Assembly (NCBI GenBank): GCA_030665885.1
Contig: DAOUYY010000003.1
Span: 1 to 36,729 of the forward strand
Origin: Fidelibacterota bacterium
GTDB lineage: Bacteria; Fidelibacterota; UBA2242
Length of the DNA: 36,729 bases
Direction of reading: 5' to 3'
Notes under the pieces: generated by a model
Database searches by the model: none
The model's input: only the letters and a program-made list of their open reading frames with translations
Told to the model about the DNA's origin: nothing
In this document: positions 7,089 through 17,965 of the stretch, piece by piece
Layout: each line of letters begins with the position of its first letter
Numbering within the stretch: the stretch's first letter is position 1
Translations under genes and position numbers: made by a program

Positions 7089-7602
7089 AGAAAAATCCGC
7101 ACGCTCCCTAAAAATTTAAACTCCTTCTACAATATATCTTCTCCTGCTAACAAATTTATAAGAAAACTTTTCTATACATAACATTTATTTTCAAAAATAC
7201 TTAGCTTAGAGTATGAAAAAATTCTGTTTTAATCCATTTCAATACACAATAATGGAAGTTTTATAGGCGGATAGTCATAATACAAGTTGTTCTTCATCCG
7301 CAGCATATCCTAACTCGAAGATCGGAATTTTATCCCGATTTTTTCGGGATCAAAAAAGGTGTTAAAAGAAATAAAAGCTGTAGCATAGAAACTTAACGTT
7401 TGATTGGTCCTGTCCAAAATCCTGCGCCCGTAGTGGACAGCTTTGCGAAAGTTGCGAACTTTCGCAAAGTTCGGTTAAGTCACATCCAGAAAGCCCAAAA
7501 TTTCGTCCGGAATCATGGGCTTATAAAAACTATTAGCTGGGATGTACAAACGAACCGCCTGGTTCGTTGTCGAACAGGACTGTTCGGCTCTACTGTTATT
7601 TA
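7089..7602. other. Non-coding gap rich in inverted repeats
   Basis: This 514 bp gap separates the subtilase start from the end of the PNP-like gene. Rightward frames here look like shadows without a recognisable product. It holds an isolated hairpin at 7332-7350 (ATCCCGA, five T, TCGGGAT), with no T-run that would make it a terminator, and a dense run of hairpins at 7410-7586. It should also contain the promoter of the subtilase cluster, which I could not identify. Confidence 0.6.
7410..7586. repeat. Run of five consecutive stem-loops
   Basis: Five inverted repeats follow one another: CTGTCCA/TGGACAG (7410-7416, 7434-7440); CTTTGCGAAAGTT/AACTTTCGCAAAG (7441-7453, 7457-7469, 13 bp perfect arms); AAGCCCA/TGGGCTT (7491-7497, 7516-7522); AACGAACC/GGTTCGTT (7549-7556, 7561-7568); and CGAACAG/CTGTTCG (7571-7577, 7580-7586). 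The first two abut exactly. The stretch looks richer in G+C than its surroundings. It could be a structured RNA, a mobile-element relic or a repeat family; none is proven. Confidence 0.65.
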
Positions 7603-8301
7603 TTATGAGACGAGGGTTTCTCGGGCAAAATCTATTATATTTATATTCAAATATTCCCGGAAAAATATCACCCCTGCTGACTTACAACCTGCGTGTTTCG
7701 CGGTTATTGCTCCTGCATAAACATCATTCGAAATCGCCGTTATATTGCCCCTATCTATAACTTCCTTTTCCAGCTCGGTTCTTTGCTCAACTTTCAGAGG
7801 AATTAAAAGAATTCCTTTGTTAAGCTGAATTCCTGTCATTAATGAAGCATTTTTAATTCGCTGAATCAATTCTGAATCGTACAGATTTGACATATCAGGA
7901 AACCTCACGCCAAAAGAGCCACAATTTTTCCCTATTAACGGGTTATCACCGGAAACATTTATATGGTCAGTAATTATACTCCCTACAAAATTAGAAGACC
8001 CGCCAACTGTTTTTCCATGCCCAATAAACAGAAACTTTTTGACACCGAGTTTTACTGACGCCCTTACTGATTCTCTCCATACTTCAGTATCTGGAATATT
8101 ATCTAAGTAGAACAATAAGATGCCGCTATCGCCAAACTCATATATCTTAACATTTTGATTATCTAGTATACTAATTACATTTACATCATTTTTTAAATCA
8201 GTCAGGTTAATGCGAAGAGTTGTAATTACAGCGCTATATGTAATCGATCTAACCTGGTTTTTAATGCCTTCGAATATCTTATTATGATTAACTGGCGGCA
8301 A
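7603..8301 (-). CDS. Degenerate purine nucleoside phosphorylase-like protein
   Basis: The middle of this 232-residue protein clearly matches trimeric purine nucleoside phosphorylases of the PunA type: DHINVSGDNPLIGKN followed by FGVRFPDMSNLYD. The conserved parts that carry catalysis are missing: no GSGLG phosphate loop near the N-terminus, no GRxHxYEG and no GPxFET segment, where KGILLIPLKVEQRTELEK stands instead. It is also shorter than the usual 270 residues. A PNP-fold pseudoenzyme or an enzyme of altered activity is therefore likely. The TTG start is chosen because AGGAGG lies 10 bases upstream, inside the end of divIVA, and only 5 bases separate the genes. It is probably co-transcribed with yggT and divIVA. 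Confidence 0.7.
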   Translation of the reverse strand: MPPVNHNKIFEGIKNQVRSITYSAVITTLRINLTDLKNDVNVISILDNQNVKIYEFGDSGILLFYLDNIPDTEVWRESVRASVKLGVKKFLFIGHGKTVGGSSNFVGSIITDHINVSGDNPLIGKNCGSFGVRFPDMSNLYDSELIQRIKNASLMTGIQLNKGILLIPLKVEQRTELEKEVIDRGNITAISNDVYAGAITAKHAGCKSAGVIFFREYLNINIIDFARETLVS

Positions 8302-8306
8302 AACTG

Positions 8307-8756
8307 TTAAGCCTCCTGGCTTATACTACCCTCTTCAAGAATATCCTTTTCAAACTCCGTAACATCCCCTTCAAGTATTTTTATCAGATCAGTTTGACTG
8401 TTAATAACCTGCTTTAAAGCATGAACTAATTTATCCCTATCATGTTTAAGTTCCATAATTGAGTTCTCAATCTTAGACTTCTCTTTACGTGCGGCACTCA
8501 ATGCTTCTGTAGCAACTTTTTCTGCATCAAAAACTACCCTTGCAGCTTTTTCTGCCGCCTCCTTCATAATTTCTTTAGTGCCCTTAGTTCCGTTTTTTCC
8601 CTTCTCTCTTTCTAATGGCTCCAGTTCTTGTAGCCTTTCCTCCAGCTTCTTGAATTCTTCAGCAAGCATCTCAAGAAAGTATCGCACTTCGACAGGATCA
8701 TAGCCCCTGAATGTCTTATTAAACTCACGCTCTATTATGTCGCTTTGCTTTATCAT
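8307..8756 (-). CDS. DivIVA-domain protein
   Basis: The first 45 residues match the DivIVA membrane-binding domain (IIEREFNKTFRGYDPVEVRYFLEMLAEEF), followed by a charged coiled coil reaching to the C-terminus. At 149 residues it is close to small DivIVA-type proteins. DivIVA proteins collect at curved membrane and recruit division, polarity or wall-synthesis factors. Its start overlaps the yggT stop by four bases (ATGA), a pairing often seen in division-related clusters. No wall-division genes are adjacent here, so its partners are unknown. Confidence 0.85.
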   Translation of the reverse strand: MIKQSDIIEREFNKTFRGYDPVEVRYFLEMLAEEFKKLEERLQELEPLEREKGKNGTKGTKEIMKEAAEKAARVVFDAEKVATEALSAARKEKSKIENSIMELKHDRDKLVHALKQVINSQTDLIKILEGDVTEFEKDILEEGSISQEA

Positions 8757-9046
8757 AACAACGCCTGCCCCATACGAACAATAGCGCTGACAACAAAGCT
8801 GTCGATAAAGTACAGTGCTCCAATAGCAATTAGTGGTGAAATATCTATACCAATATGTGGGATTAAATTCCTTATTGGCGTTAAAGCAGGTTCTACCAAT
8901 GTATTAATTACTTTCGTTGCCCGATATGCTCGCGCGCTCGGGAACCAGGAGAGAACAGCGTCTAGAATTACTAAAATGACATATAGGTTGATAACAAATG
9001 TTAATATCTTTCCAATTGCAATTAAAAAATAGCCAATTATAAACAT
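8753..9046 (-). CDS. yggT: YggT family membrane protein
   Basis: This 97-residue protein has two hydrophobic segments (about 5-30 and 64-92) around a conserved centre with LSWFPSARAY and VEPALTPIRNLIP, the signature of the YggT (YlmG in Gram-positives) family. Members are small inner-membrane proteins linked to cell division, ion homeostasis or nucleoid distribution. AAGGGAAG precedes the ATG. The gene is translationally coupled to divIVA, in line with the YlmG/DivIVA neighbourhood of other bacteria. Confidence 0.88.
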   Translation of the reverse strand: MFIIGYFLIAIGKILTFVINLYVILVILDAVLSWFPSARAYRATKVINTLVEPALTPIRNLIPHIGIDISPLIAIGALYFIDSFVVSAIVRMGQALL

Positions 9047-9174
9047 AATTCTTCCCTTCTTACATACAGAACATAGAACATTCTAAATTTTTATCACCAT
9101 CAATATCTTTTAACATTCCTTCCATAATCAAAAAGACCCGGTTCTATAATCTCAACTTGTACAATCTCGGAAAT

Positions 9175-11694
9175 CTAGTCCGCACTATTTTCTATATCAG
9201 ATACAAAAAGAGTGGAATCTTCAACCTTTTCGTCACTTCTTTCTTCTTCGTGTTCGACAACACGCGTAACAGCAGAAATGGAATCTTTGTCATCGAGACG
9301 TATCAATTTTACCCCCTGGGTATTCCTGCTTATTGTCCTTATTGTAGAAACCGGTAATCTTATTAAAACACCCTTTTCCGTAATTATCATAAGATCGTCT
9401 GAATCAACTACTTCTCTAAGCGTAACCATTTTGCCATTTCTCACACTTGTTTTTAAAGTAATTACACCAACACCGCCTCTCCTTATCACAGGATAATCTT
9501 TGATATCAGTCCGTTTTCCATATCCGTTCTCAGAAACAGCCAGCAGTGTACCTCCTTCTCTTTTGACAACAACCATACCTACGACTTTATTATCTTTTCC
9601 TGGAAGTTTAATCCCCCTTACTCCTGCAGCTGTCCGCCCCATAGCTCTAACGTCGGTTTCCCTGAATCTAATTGATTTACCACAGGATGTCCCCAGAATT
9701 ATATCCTGCTCTCCATTACTAATCAGCACATCAATTAAATCATCGTTTTCACCAACATTGATTGCTCTAATTCCTGTCTTGCGGGGTTTCCCAAACAAAG
9801 AAAGATTTGTTTTTTTTATCACCCCTCTCTTTGTTGTCATTATAATATTGCGTTGTTCATCAAACTCTTTCACACTGAGAACAGCTCTAACCTGTTCGCC
9901 CTCTTGTGTCTTGATAAGATTTACAATAGCTCTTCCGCGCGATGCTTTTCCCGCCCTCGGAATCTCATGAACCTTTAACCAGTAACAACGCCCCTTGTTT
10001 GTAAAGAACATCATATAGTCATGTGTGCTTGCGATAAATAAATTTCTGACAAAATCGTCATCTTTTGCCTGAGCTCCCTGGCTGCCCCTGCCTCCTCGAT
10101 TTTGCCGACGAGAGACATCAACAGGAAAGCGTTTTATAAAACCGTTGTGTGTAATTGTTATAACCATATCCTCTTCAGCAATCATGTCCTCGACTGAAAA
10201 TTCTCCAACGTCGCCAATAATTTCGGTTTTACGGTCATCTCCATATTTACTATTGACTTCCCGCATTTCTTCTTTAAGAATTTCCATCCGCCTGGTTCTA
10301 CTTTCAAGAATCTCCTTTAGTATAGCAATCAGTTTAAGTGTTTCCTTATATTCTTCTACAACCTTTTCAATTTCGAGGCTTGTTAGTCTTTGCAGCTTCA
10401 TATCCAAAATAGCCTGAGCCTGACGCTCGGAGAATTCAAATATGTCAACCAGCTTGTCTTTCGCTTCAGATGGAGATTTAGAGCCACGTATTATCGATAT
10501 GACTTCATCTATGTTATCAAGCGCTATTCTCAATCCTTCAAGTATATGTGCCTTTTCTTCTGCGGCTTTCAAGTCATATTGAGTACGGCGGATAATAACT
10601 TTGTGACGAAAGTCTATATAATTCTTTAAAATATCCTTTAAATTTAGAAGTTTTGGAACACCGTCAACAAGCGCTAATAGATTAATACCAAAACTATCCT
10701 GTAACTGTGTGTGAGAATAGAGCTGGTTTAACACTATTTCCGGTATAACATCTTTTCTTAATTCAATAACAACCCTAATTCCCTCTTTATCTGATTCATC
10801 GCGAATATCAGTAATCCCATCAATTACTTTATCTCTTACAAGATGGGCTATCTTTTCAATAAGATTAGACTTATTAACTTGATATGGCACCTCTGTTATT
10901 ATTATACTCTCTTTACCTGATTTGGATGATTCAACATAAGCTCGCGCTCTAATTTTTATTATACCTCTCCCAGTTTCGTATGCCTTCTTAATTCCTTCCT
11001 TTCCCAATATAATAGCACCTGTGGGGAAGTCCGGTCCCTGGACGTATAACATTAAGTCTTCAACTGATGAATCTGGATTATCTATGAGGTAGATTGTAGC
11101 ATTAATAATCTCGGTCAAGCAATGGGGAGGAATATTTGTTGCCATTCCAACAGCAATCCCGCTGGCGCCATTTGCTAAAATCAATGGTATTGCAGCCGGT
11201 AAGACGCTTGGCTCCTTTAGAGACTCATCAAAATTAGGAACAAAATCAACTGTATTCTTATCGATATCTCTCATCAATTCATTTGATATCCTGCTCATGC
11301 GCGCTTCTGTATATCGCATCGCAGCAGCGCTGTCACCGTCTATCGACCCGAAATTACCCTGCCCATCGATTAAAGGATACCGAAGTGTAAAATCCTGAGC
11401 CATTCTAACGAGAGCAAAATAGACTGCAGCATCTCCATGAGGATGATATTTTCCCATAACCTCGCCAACAATTCGCGCACATTTTTTTGTTGGTTTGTTA
11501 AACGATAGACCGAGCCCCGACATTCCATAAAATATTCGCCTCTGAACAGGCTTTAATCCATCCCTTACATCTGGTAGCGCACGGGAAACTATCACAGACA
11601 TAGAATAATCAAGATATGAACCGCGCATTTCCTGATCAATGTTGACAGGAATTATCTTATCCCTATGAATATCTATATTTAATTGTCTATCCAT
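9175..11694 (-). CDS. gyrA: DNA gyrase subunit A
   Basis: This is a full-length (839 residues) GyrA, the DNA-cleaving subunit of the type II topoisomerase that introduces negative supercoils. The N-terminal domain carries the breakage-reunion Tyr128 ([11 protein letters not shown]). The C-terminal beta-pinwheel contains a GyrA box-like QNRGGRG around residue 546, which separates gyrase from topoisomerase IV. Its quinolone-binding loop reads [10 protein letters not shown], so the positions equal to E. coli Ser83 and Asp87 are Ala and Phe. The gene begins 3 bases after gyrB, so the two are co-transcribed. Confidence 0.97.
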   Translation of the reverse strand: MDRQLNIDIHRDKIIPVNIDQEMRGSYLDYSMSVIVSRALPDVRDGLKPVQRRIFYGMSGLGLSFNKPTKKCARIVGEVMGKYHPHGDAAVYFALVRMAQDFTLRYPLIDGQGNFGSIDGDSAAAMRYTEARMSRISNELMRDIDKNTVDFVPNFDESLKEPSVLPAAIPLILANGASGIAVGMATNIPPHCLTEIINATIYLIDNPDSSVEDLMLYVQGPDFPTGAIILGKEGIKKAYETGRGIIKIRARAYVESSKSGKESIIITEVPYQVNKSNLIEKIAHLVRDKVIDGITDIRDESDKEGIRVVIELRKDVIPEIVLNQLYSHTQLQDSFGINLLALVDGVPKLLNLKDILKNYIDFRHKVIIRRTQYDLKAAEEKAHILEGLRIALDNIDEVISIIRGSKSPSEAKDKLVDIFEFSERQAQAILDMKLQRLTSLEIEKVVEEYKETLKLIAILKEILESRTRRMEILKEEMREVNSKYGDDRKTEIIGDVGEFSVEDMIAEEDMVITITHNGFIKRFPVDVSRRQNRGGRGSQGAQAKDDDFVRNLFIASTHDYMMFFTNKGRCYWLKVHEIPRAGKASRGRAIVNLIKTQEGEQVRAVLSVKEFDEQRNIIMTTKRGVIKKTNLSLFGKPRKTGIRAINVGENDDLIDVLISNGEQDIILGTSCGKSIRFRETDVRAMGRTAAGVRGIKLPGKDNKVVGMVVVKREGGTLLAVSENGYGKRTDIKDYPVIRRGGVGVITLKTSVRNGKMVTLREVVDSDDLMIITEKGVLIRLPVSTIRTISRNTQGVKLIRLDDKDSISAVTRVVEHEEERSDEKVEDSTLFVSDIENSAD

Positions 11695-11697
11695 TCT

Positions 11698-13900
<2,203 letters not shown>

Positions 13901-13901
<1 letters not shown>

Positions 13902-15016
13902 TAGGAAACTCCTACCGGTAATTTAAAAACTTTCGAGCTTGAATCGCCCCGCTTAAATCCATAATTATACAAGCCATTAAGATCAGTAGAAGTAATAAAA
14001 ACTTGATTATCACTACTAATCTCATCAATAATTTTCATGCAATGCTTAACATCTAACAAAGAAAAAAGATCGTCCAATAGAAATATGATAGATTTTTTCA
14101 ATCTTCCCTCTATAAACTGTCCCTCAGCCATTTTTAACGCTACGAGAACAATCTTATGCTCACCTTGAGATCCAACTTGCCTTATTTCCTTTCCACCAAA
14201 AATAATCATTACATTATCAAGATGTGGACCACAGCCAGTTTTACCAAACACAATATCTTTTGAAAAACGTTCTTGAAGCCTATTTAAGAATATTTCCTTA
14301 AATGATGCTTCATTTGCATTTACATTATAATTTATCTTTATAGAAACATCACATTTTATGTGTGAAATCTTTTTATACTTTTTTTTAAAAACTTTATCAA
14401 ATTTATCTATAAAATTAATTCTCCCAATCTGAATATTTTTTGCAGATTCGGCAAATAATTCATCATACGCTTCTATATAACTGTCATAATATGACAATCC
14501 CTTTTCTCTATAAGAGTTTAAAATTAAATTTCTTTGTGCAAGTTTATTTCTATACTCAATTAATTCAGAAAAATATTTTTTATCTATTTGTGCAACTATT
14601 CTATTAACAAAATTTCTTCTTCCTGCTGGTCCACCTTCTGTTATTCTCTGGTTACCTGGAGATAATATAATCACTGGAATTCTTCCAACCATATCTATCC
14701 GCCTTTTTAAGGTAACTTTGTTAAAAAATATTCTTTTCCCTTCGATTTTCGAAAAGTTGACATTTACGGAATTTTCTTTTCCGGAATTATCATTAAAAAT
14801 CCCAAAAATCTGGAAAAACAACTCACTCTTTCTAACAACATCAGAATCTGAATGTGTACGAAAACTTTTTGTTAATGCCAAAAAATGTACAGCTTCAAGT
14901 ATAGAAGTCTTACCACTTCCATTTTCTCCATTAAGAAAATTTAATTGTTTATGAAATTCAAATTTACTATTAGTATAACTCCTATAATTTACAATTCTTA
15001 ATTTTTGTAGTATCAT
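13901..15016 (-). CDS. recF: DNA replication and repair protein RecF
   Basis: RecF is an SMC-like ATPase that helps load RecA at gapped DNA. The Walker A motif GENGSGKT is at residues 30-37. The signature segment, with GSQGEHKIVLVALKMAE, and the Walker B region LLDDLFSLLD lie in the C-terminal third. At 371 residues it is full length. It stands 67 bases after dnaN and overlaps dciA by one base. Only a weak ribosome binding site precedes the ATG. Confidence 0.95.
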
Positions 15017-15083
15017 ATAAACTTATTTTCTAATAAAAAAAGTGAGTAAAATAATTTTACTATATTAATAATTTATTTATTAT

Positions 15084-16199
15084 TTATTCATTTAACCTTA
15101 TTGGCATAAGCAGCATCGTTAAATGTTCATCCTCTTTTTGCACTTCAGGTAATATTATACAGGCACTTATTGGGGAATCAAGTTTCATTATAACTTTTTC
15201 TGTTTCAATATTTTTTAAAATCTCTCTCAAATATTCAGCGTTGTAACCAATAATCATTTCTTCATCATTATATTCCAACTCAATTTCTTCATCAGCTGAA
15301 GAACGTGTTTCCTGGTCAAGTGTACTGATCTTTGAAACTTCCCTGTGAACTGTGAATGATATTTGATGCGTTGTTTTATTAGAAAAAATAGAAACCCTTC
15401 TTAATGTCGAAATCAAATTATTTACATTAACAATTACTATTTTTTCATTGTTAGAGGGAATGACACTATCATAATCTGGAAATTGTTCATCAATTATACG
15501 AGTATATATTACTGTTGAATCTAACTCTACTTTGACGTGATTTTCGCCAATGGCAAGAGATGTTACACCATCTTTATCAAGATATCCTATTAAAAGATTT
15601 AAAAATTTAGTAGGGATAATCACTTCGCCTTCAAATCCTCCAGATGAAAAATCTTTTCTAATAGTACGTACTAATCTATGACCATCTGTGGCAACAGATA
15701 AAATTTCATCCTTCTTTATCTTAAAAAGCACTCCTGTTAAAGAAGGTTTTAATTCATCTTTACTAACAGCAATAATAGTTTTTTTAATCATTCTGCCAAA
15801 CATCTTATTATCAATTTCAACATTACTAACTGCTGTAATAACTGGAATAGAGGGAAATTCTTCTCCTGGTCTCCCTATTATTTCGTAAAAACCTTTTCCT
15901 GCTGTTAAGTTTATAACTCCTTCTTCATTTACTTTAATCTCTATATTTTCTTCTTCAATTTCATTTATGATATCCAATATTATCCTGGTCGGTATTGCTA
16001 AACTACCATCTTCAATTCCATTGACTTCAAAAGTTGTACTCATTGTAATTTCAATATCAGAAGATCTGAGAGATAAGTTGTTATCTTTAACTTCAAATAA
16101 TATACTGTTTAAAATAGGCATTGTAGATCTAATTGGAGAAACTTTTGAAACTTTCTGCATGTGTGAAAAAAGAACATTTTTGTTAACTGAGAAATGCAT
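15084..16199 (-). CDS. dnaN: DNA polymerase III beta subunit (sliding clamp)
   Basis: The 371-residue protein is the ring clamp that tethers the replicative polymerase. It starts MHFSVNKNVLFSHMQKVSKV and contains the clamp motifs LSLRSSDIEI, ATDGHRLVR and the C-terminal MLLMPIRLN that ends beta clamps. AAGGAGATT precedes the ATG. It heads dnaN-recF-dciA-gyrB-gyrA, separated from dnaA by 13 kb of other genes, in contrast to the common dnaA-dnaN pair. Confidence 0.97.
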   Translation of the reverse strand: MHFSVNKNVLFSHMQKVSKVSPIRSTMPILNSILFEVKDNNLSLRSSDIEITMSTTFEVNGIEDGSLAIPTRIILDIINEIEEENIEIKVNEEGVINLTAGKGFYEIIGRPGEEFPSIPVITAVSNVEIDNKMFGRMIKKTIIAVSKDELKPSLTGVLFKIKKDEILSVATDGHRLVRTIRKDFSSGGFEGEVIIPTKFLNLLIGYLDKDGVTSLAIGENHVKVELDSTVIYTRIIDEQFPDYDSVIPSNNEKIVIVNVNNLISTLRRVSIFSNKTTHQISFTVHREVSKISTLDQETRSSADEEIELEYNDEEMIIGYNAEYLREILKNIETEKVIMKLDSPISACIILPEVQKEDEHLTMLLMPIRLNE

Positions 16200-16338
16200 T
16201 TATAATCTCCTTATTTTATACCTTTCACGTCGAGTAATTTTACATAAAAAAAAACTTTTTTACAAGAATATTTCTAATAATTTATGAGTTTACTTATCCC
16301 AACGGGATCTCTGATGAGAAAAAACTAAGATTTATCCC

Positions 16339-16422
16339 TGTCACACTGAGTAATCACAATTTATTGTGATGTTATCGAAATGTGTTTGGAGAATGTCTCC
16401 CTCCGATGAATTCAGGATGACA
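16339..16422. repeat. REP/MITE-like palindromic intergenic element
   Basis: The outer arms TGTCACACTGAG (16339-16350) and TTCAGGATGACA (16411-16422) pair at 9 of 12 positions. Inside lie a perfect hairpin ATCACAAT-TT-ATTGTGAT (16353-16370) and a second, GGAGA-ATG-TCTCC (16388-16400). The whole can fold into a three-way junction. End sequences of the type TGTCATCCTGA/CTCAGTGTGACA resemble dispersed intergenic repeats that I recall from FCB-group and candidate-phylum genomes. Confidence 0.55.
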
Positions 16423-16593
16423 TCCAATTAATTACTTTTACGACCTTTTTTAAGTGAACTCGTTTATATTGCATAAAAATTTTTAAATAATATATTTAAA
16501 TTATAAATGAATATTAGTTATTATAAAGAAGTTAACTTGTTCATAAATTATTTTTTATTAAGAAAAAAAATGTGAAAATCATTGAGAATATTG

Positions 16594-16602
16594 TGTTGAT
16601 AA
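16594..16602. promoter_or_regulatory. DnaA-box-like nonamer upstream of dnaN
   Basis: TGTTGATAA, the complement of TTATCAACA, differs from the consensus TTATCCACA at one position. The same nonamer occurs twice in the rpmH-dnaA gap. Next to it is a strongly AT-rich stretch. Confidence 0.35.
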
Positions 16603-16705
16603 TCTGTTAATAGCAGAATCAAGAGTTGTTATTTTAATGGTAGCGAATAGAGTGAATGTTTATTGAAAGATATATAAACACGATATTAACATTATGTTTA
16701 ACAAT

Positions 16706-17965
16706 CTATAAACTGGATTTTATATCAATATAGAATTGAGATTTAAGATTGTCAATCCATTTTTGATACAATTTAGATTTTTTATATTCTAAAGCCCATT
16801 GTTCAATAATTACCCATGTATCGTCATATACATTATTAAGTTTTAAAATATGAAAACCAAGGTCTGTTTTGAAAACAGAACTTAATTGTCCAACTTCAAG
16901 GTTATCTAAAACAGATAAAAAAACGGGATTTTGTATTTGGTTTTTTGGTATTCGTTCAATACGTCCTTTATTGGTTTTAGAATCTTTATCATCGCTGTAT
17001 CTAACAGCGGCAGAATCAAAAGTGATTGAACCATTAATTATGTTTTGATAAATATCATTAGATAATTTTTCAGAATCTAAAACGTTCTGATCAGAAATCT
17101 TTGGTGTTATCAGTATATGACGCACATTTATTTTTTCCCCTTTTCGATCAACCTGCTGAATTATATGATATCCAAAATCTGTTTTAACGATACCGCTTGT
17201 TTCACCTTTATGAAGAGAAAAAGCAACCCTTTCGAAACTTTTGATGAATCCACCTCTGTTGATATAACCAAGATTACCGCCTTCAGCTGCACTACCTGGA
17301 TCGTTAGAATATAAGCGAGCTAACCTCCCAAAATCTTCGCCACTTTTAAGCAAGTTTAGAATAGAATCGGCTTTTTCTTTAGCTTCGTTTTCTTCTTTTT
17401 CTCCAGGAGAGATGTCTATTAGAATATGGCTAAAATCTAAAGATGGTGGAACTTCAGGAAGACTGTCTTTGAAAACGTTGTAGAAATCATTTACTTCACG
17501 CCTGGATACAGCGATATTTTTGAACTTTTCTGAACGAAGTGTCTCCACTATTAATCTTTTTTTTATAATGGGACGATAATCCCTCTTGATTTTAGAAATT
17601 GGACTTCCTAACATTTCCTCAGCTCTTTCTCTCGAACCAGCTTGCGTTATCATTTCTTGTATCTGATTATTGAGCATATTTTCAACGTCACGGTCTTTGA
17701 CTTCAATGGTCTCGATCTTTGCCTCTTCAAGCAGAAGATTTTCTTCAATAAGAACATTAAGTGATTTATTTACGAGTTCTATATACTTATCTTGGTCGCG
17801 TATGGGATCAATTTTCATTTGAGATGCATTCATACGAGCGAATTGCTCTAAATCACTTCTAAGAATTACATTATCACCTACAATTGCTACTATTCCGTCA
17901 ATTAATTCTTGTGTATGAGTTAACAAGACAAGTAATAAAAGAAAGAAAATTGATCGTTTAATCAT
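16706..17965 (-). CDS. surA: SurA-like periplasmic chaperone/peptidyl-prolyl isomerase
   Basis: The 419-residue protein has a signal peptide (about 1-18), the SurA N-terminal domain (GIVAIVGDNVILRSDLEQF) and two parvulin domains at about 175-275 (DFSHILIDI through GGNLGYINRGGF to FGYHIIQQVDRK) and 278-378 (INVRHILI to LGFHILKLN). This is the domain order of SurA, which escorts outer-membrane proteins through the periplasm. It overlaps the preceding lipoprotein gene by four bases and ends a four-gene run that starts with mfd. Its presence is good evidence for an outer membrane. Confidence 0.88.
   Translation of the reverse strand: MIKRSIFFLLLLVLLTHTQELIDGIVAIVGDNVILRSDLEQFARMNASQMKIDPIRDQDKYIELVNKSLNVLIEENLLLEEAKIETIEVKDRDVENMLNNQIQEMITQAGSRERAEEMLGSPISKIKRDYRPIIKKRLIVETLRSEKFKNIAVSRREVNDFYNVFKDSLPEVPPSLDFSHILIDISPGEKEENEAKEKADSILNLLKSGEDFGRLARLYSNDPGSAAEGGNLGYINRGGFIKSFERVAFSLHKGETSGIVKTDFGYHIIQQVDRKGEKINVRHILITPKISDQNVLDSEKLSNDIYQNIINGSITFDSAAVRYSDDKDSKTNKGRIERIPKNQIQNPVFLSVLDNLEVGQLSSVFKTDLGFHILKLNNVYDDTWVIIEQWALEYKKSKLYQKWIDNLKSQFYIDIKSSL

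Larger units (their letters stand above)
16200..16705. other. AT-rich gap upstream of dnaN
   Basis: This 506 bp gap lies between surA and dnaN. It holds a short hairpin ATCCC-AAC-GGGAT (16296-16308), a palindromic REP-like element (16339-16422), a strongly AT-rich stretch (about 16471-16580) and one DnaA-box-like TGTTGATAA (16594-16602). The dnaN promoter must be here, possibly using TATAAA close to the ribosome binding site, but no convincing -35 box is seen. No gene is recognised. Confidence 0.6.

Noticed and set aside
7089-7300. ECF-type (GAAC/CGTC) promoter upstream of the subtilase cluster
   Set aside because: Only partial matches with poor spacing were seen, so no promoter is reported.
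7332-7350. Hairpin considered as a transcription terminator
   Set aside because: No T-run follows the stem in either direction; the T-rich part is the loop or lies on the wrong side.
7400-7720. 106-codon rightward ORF over the hairpin run
   Set aside because: It runs through the inverted repeats and into the PNP-like gene on the other strand. The translation shows no family and no ribosome binding site was seen.
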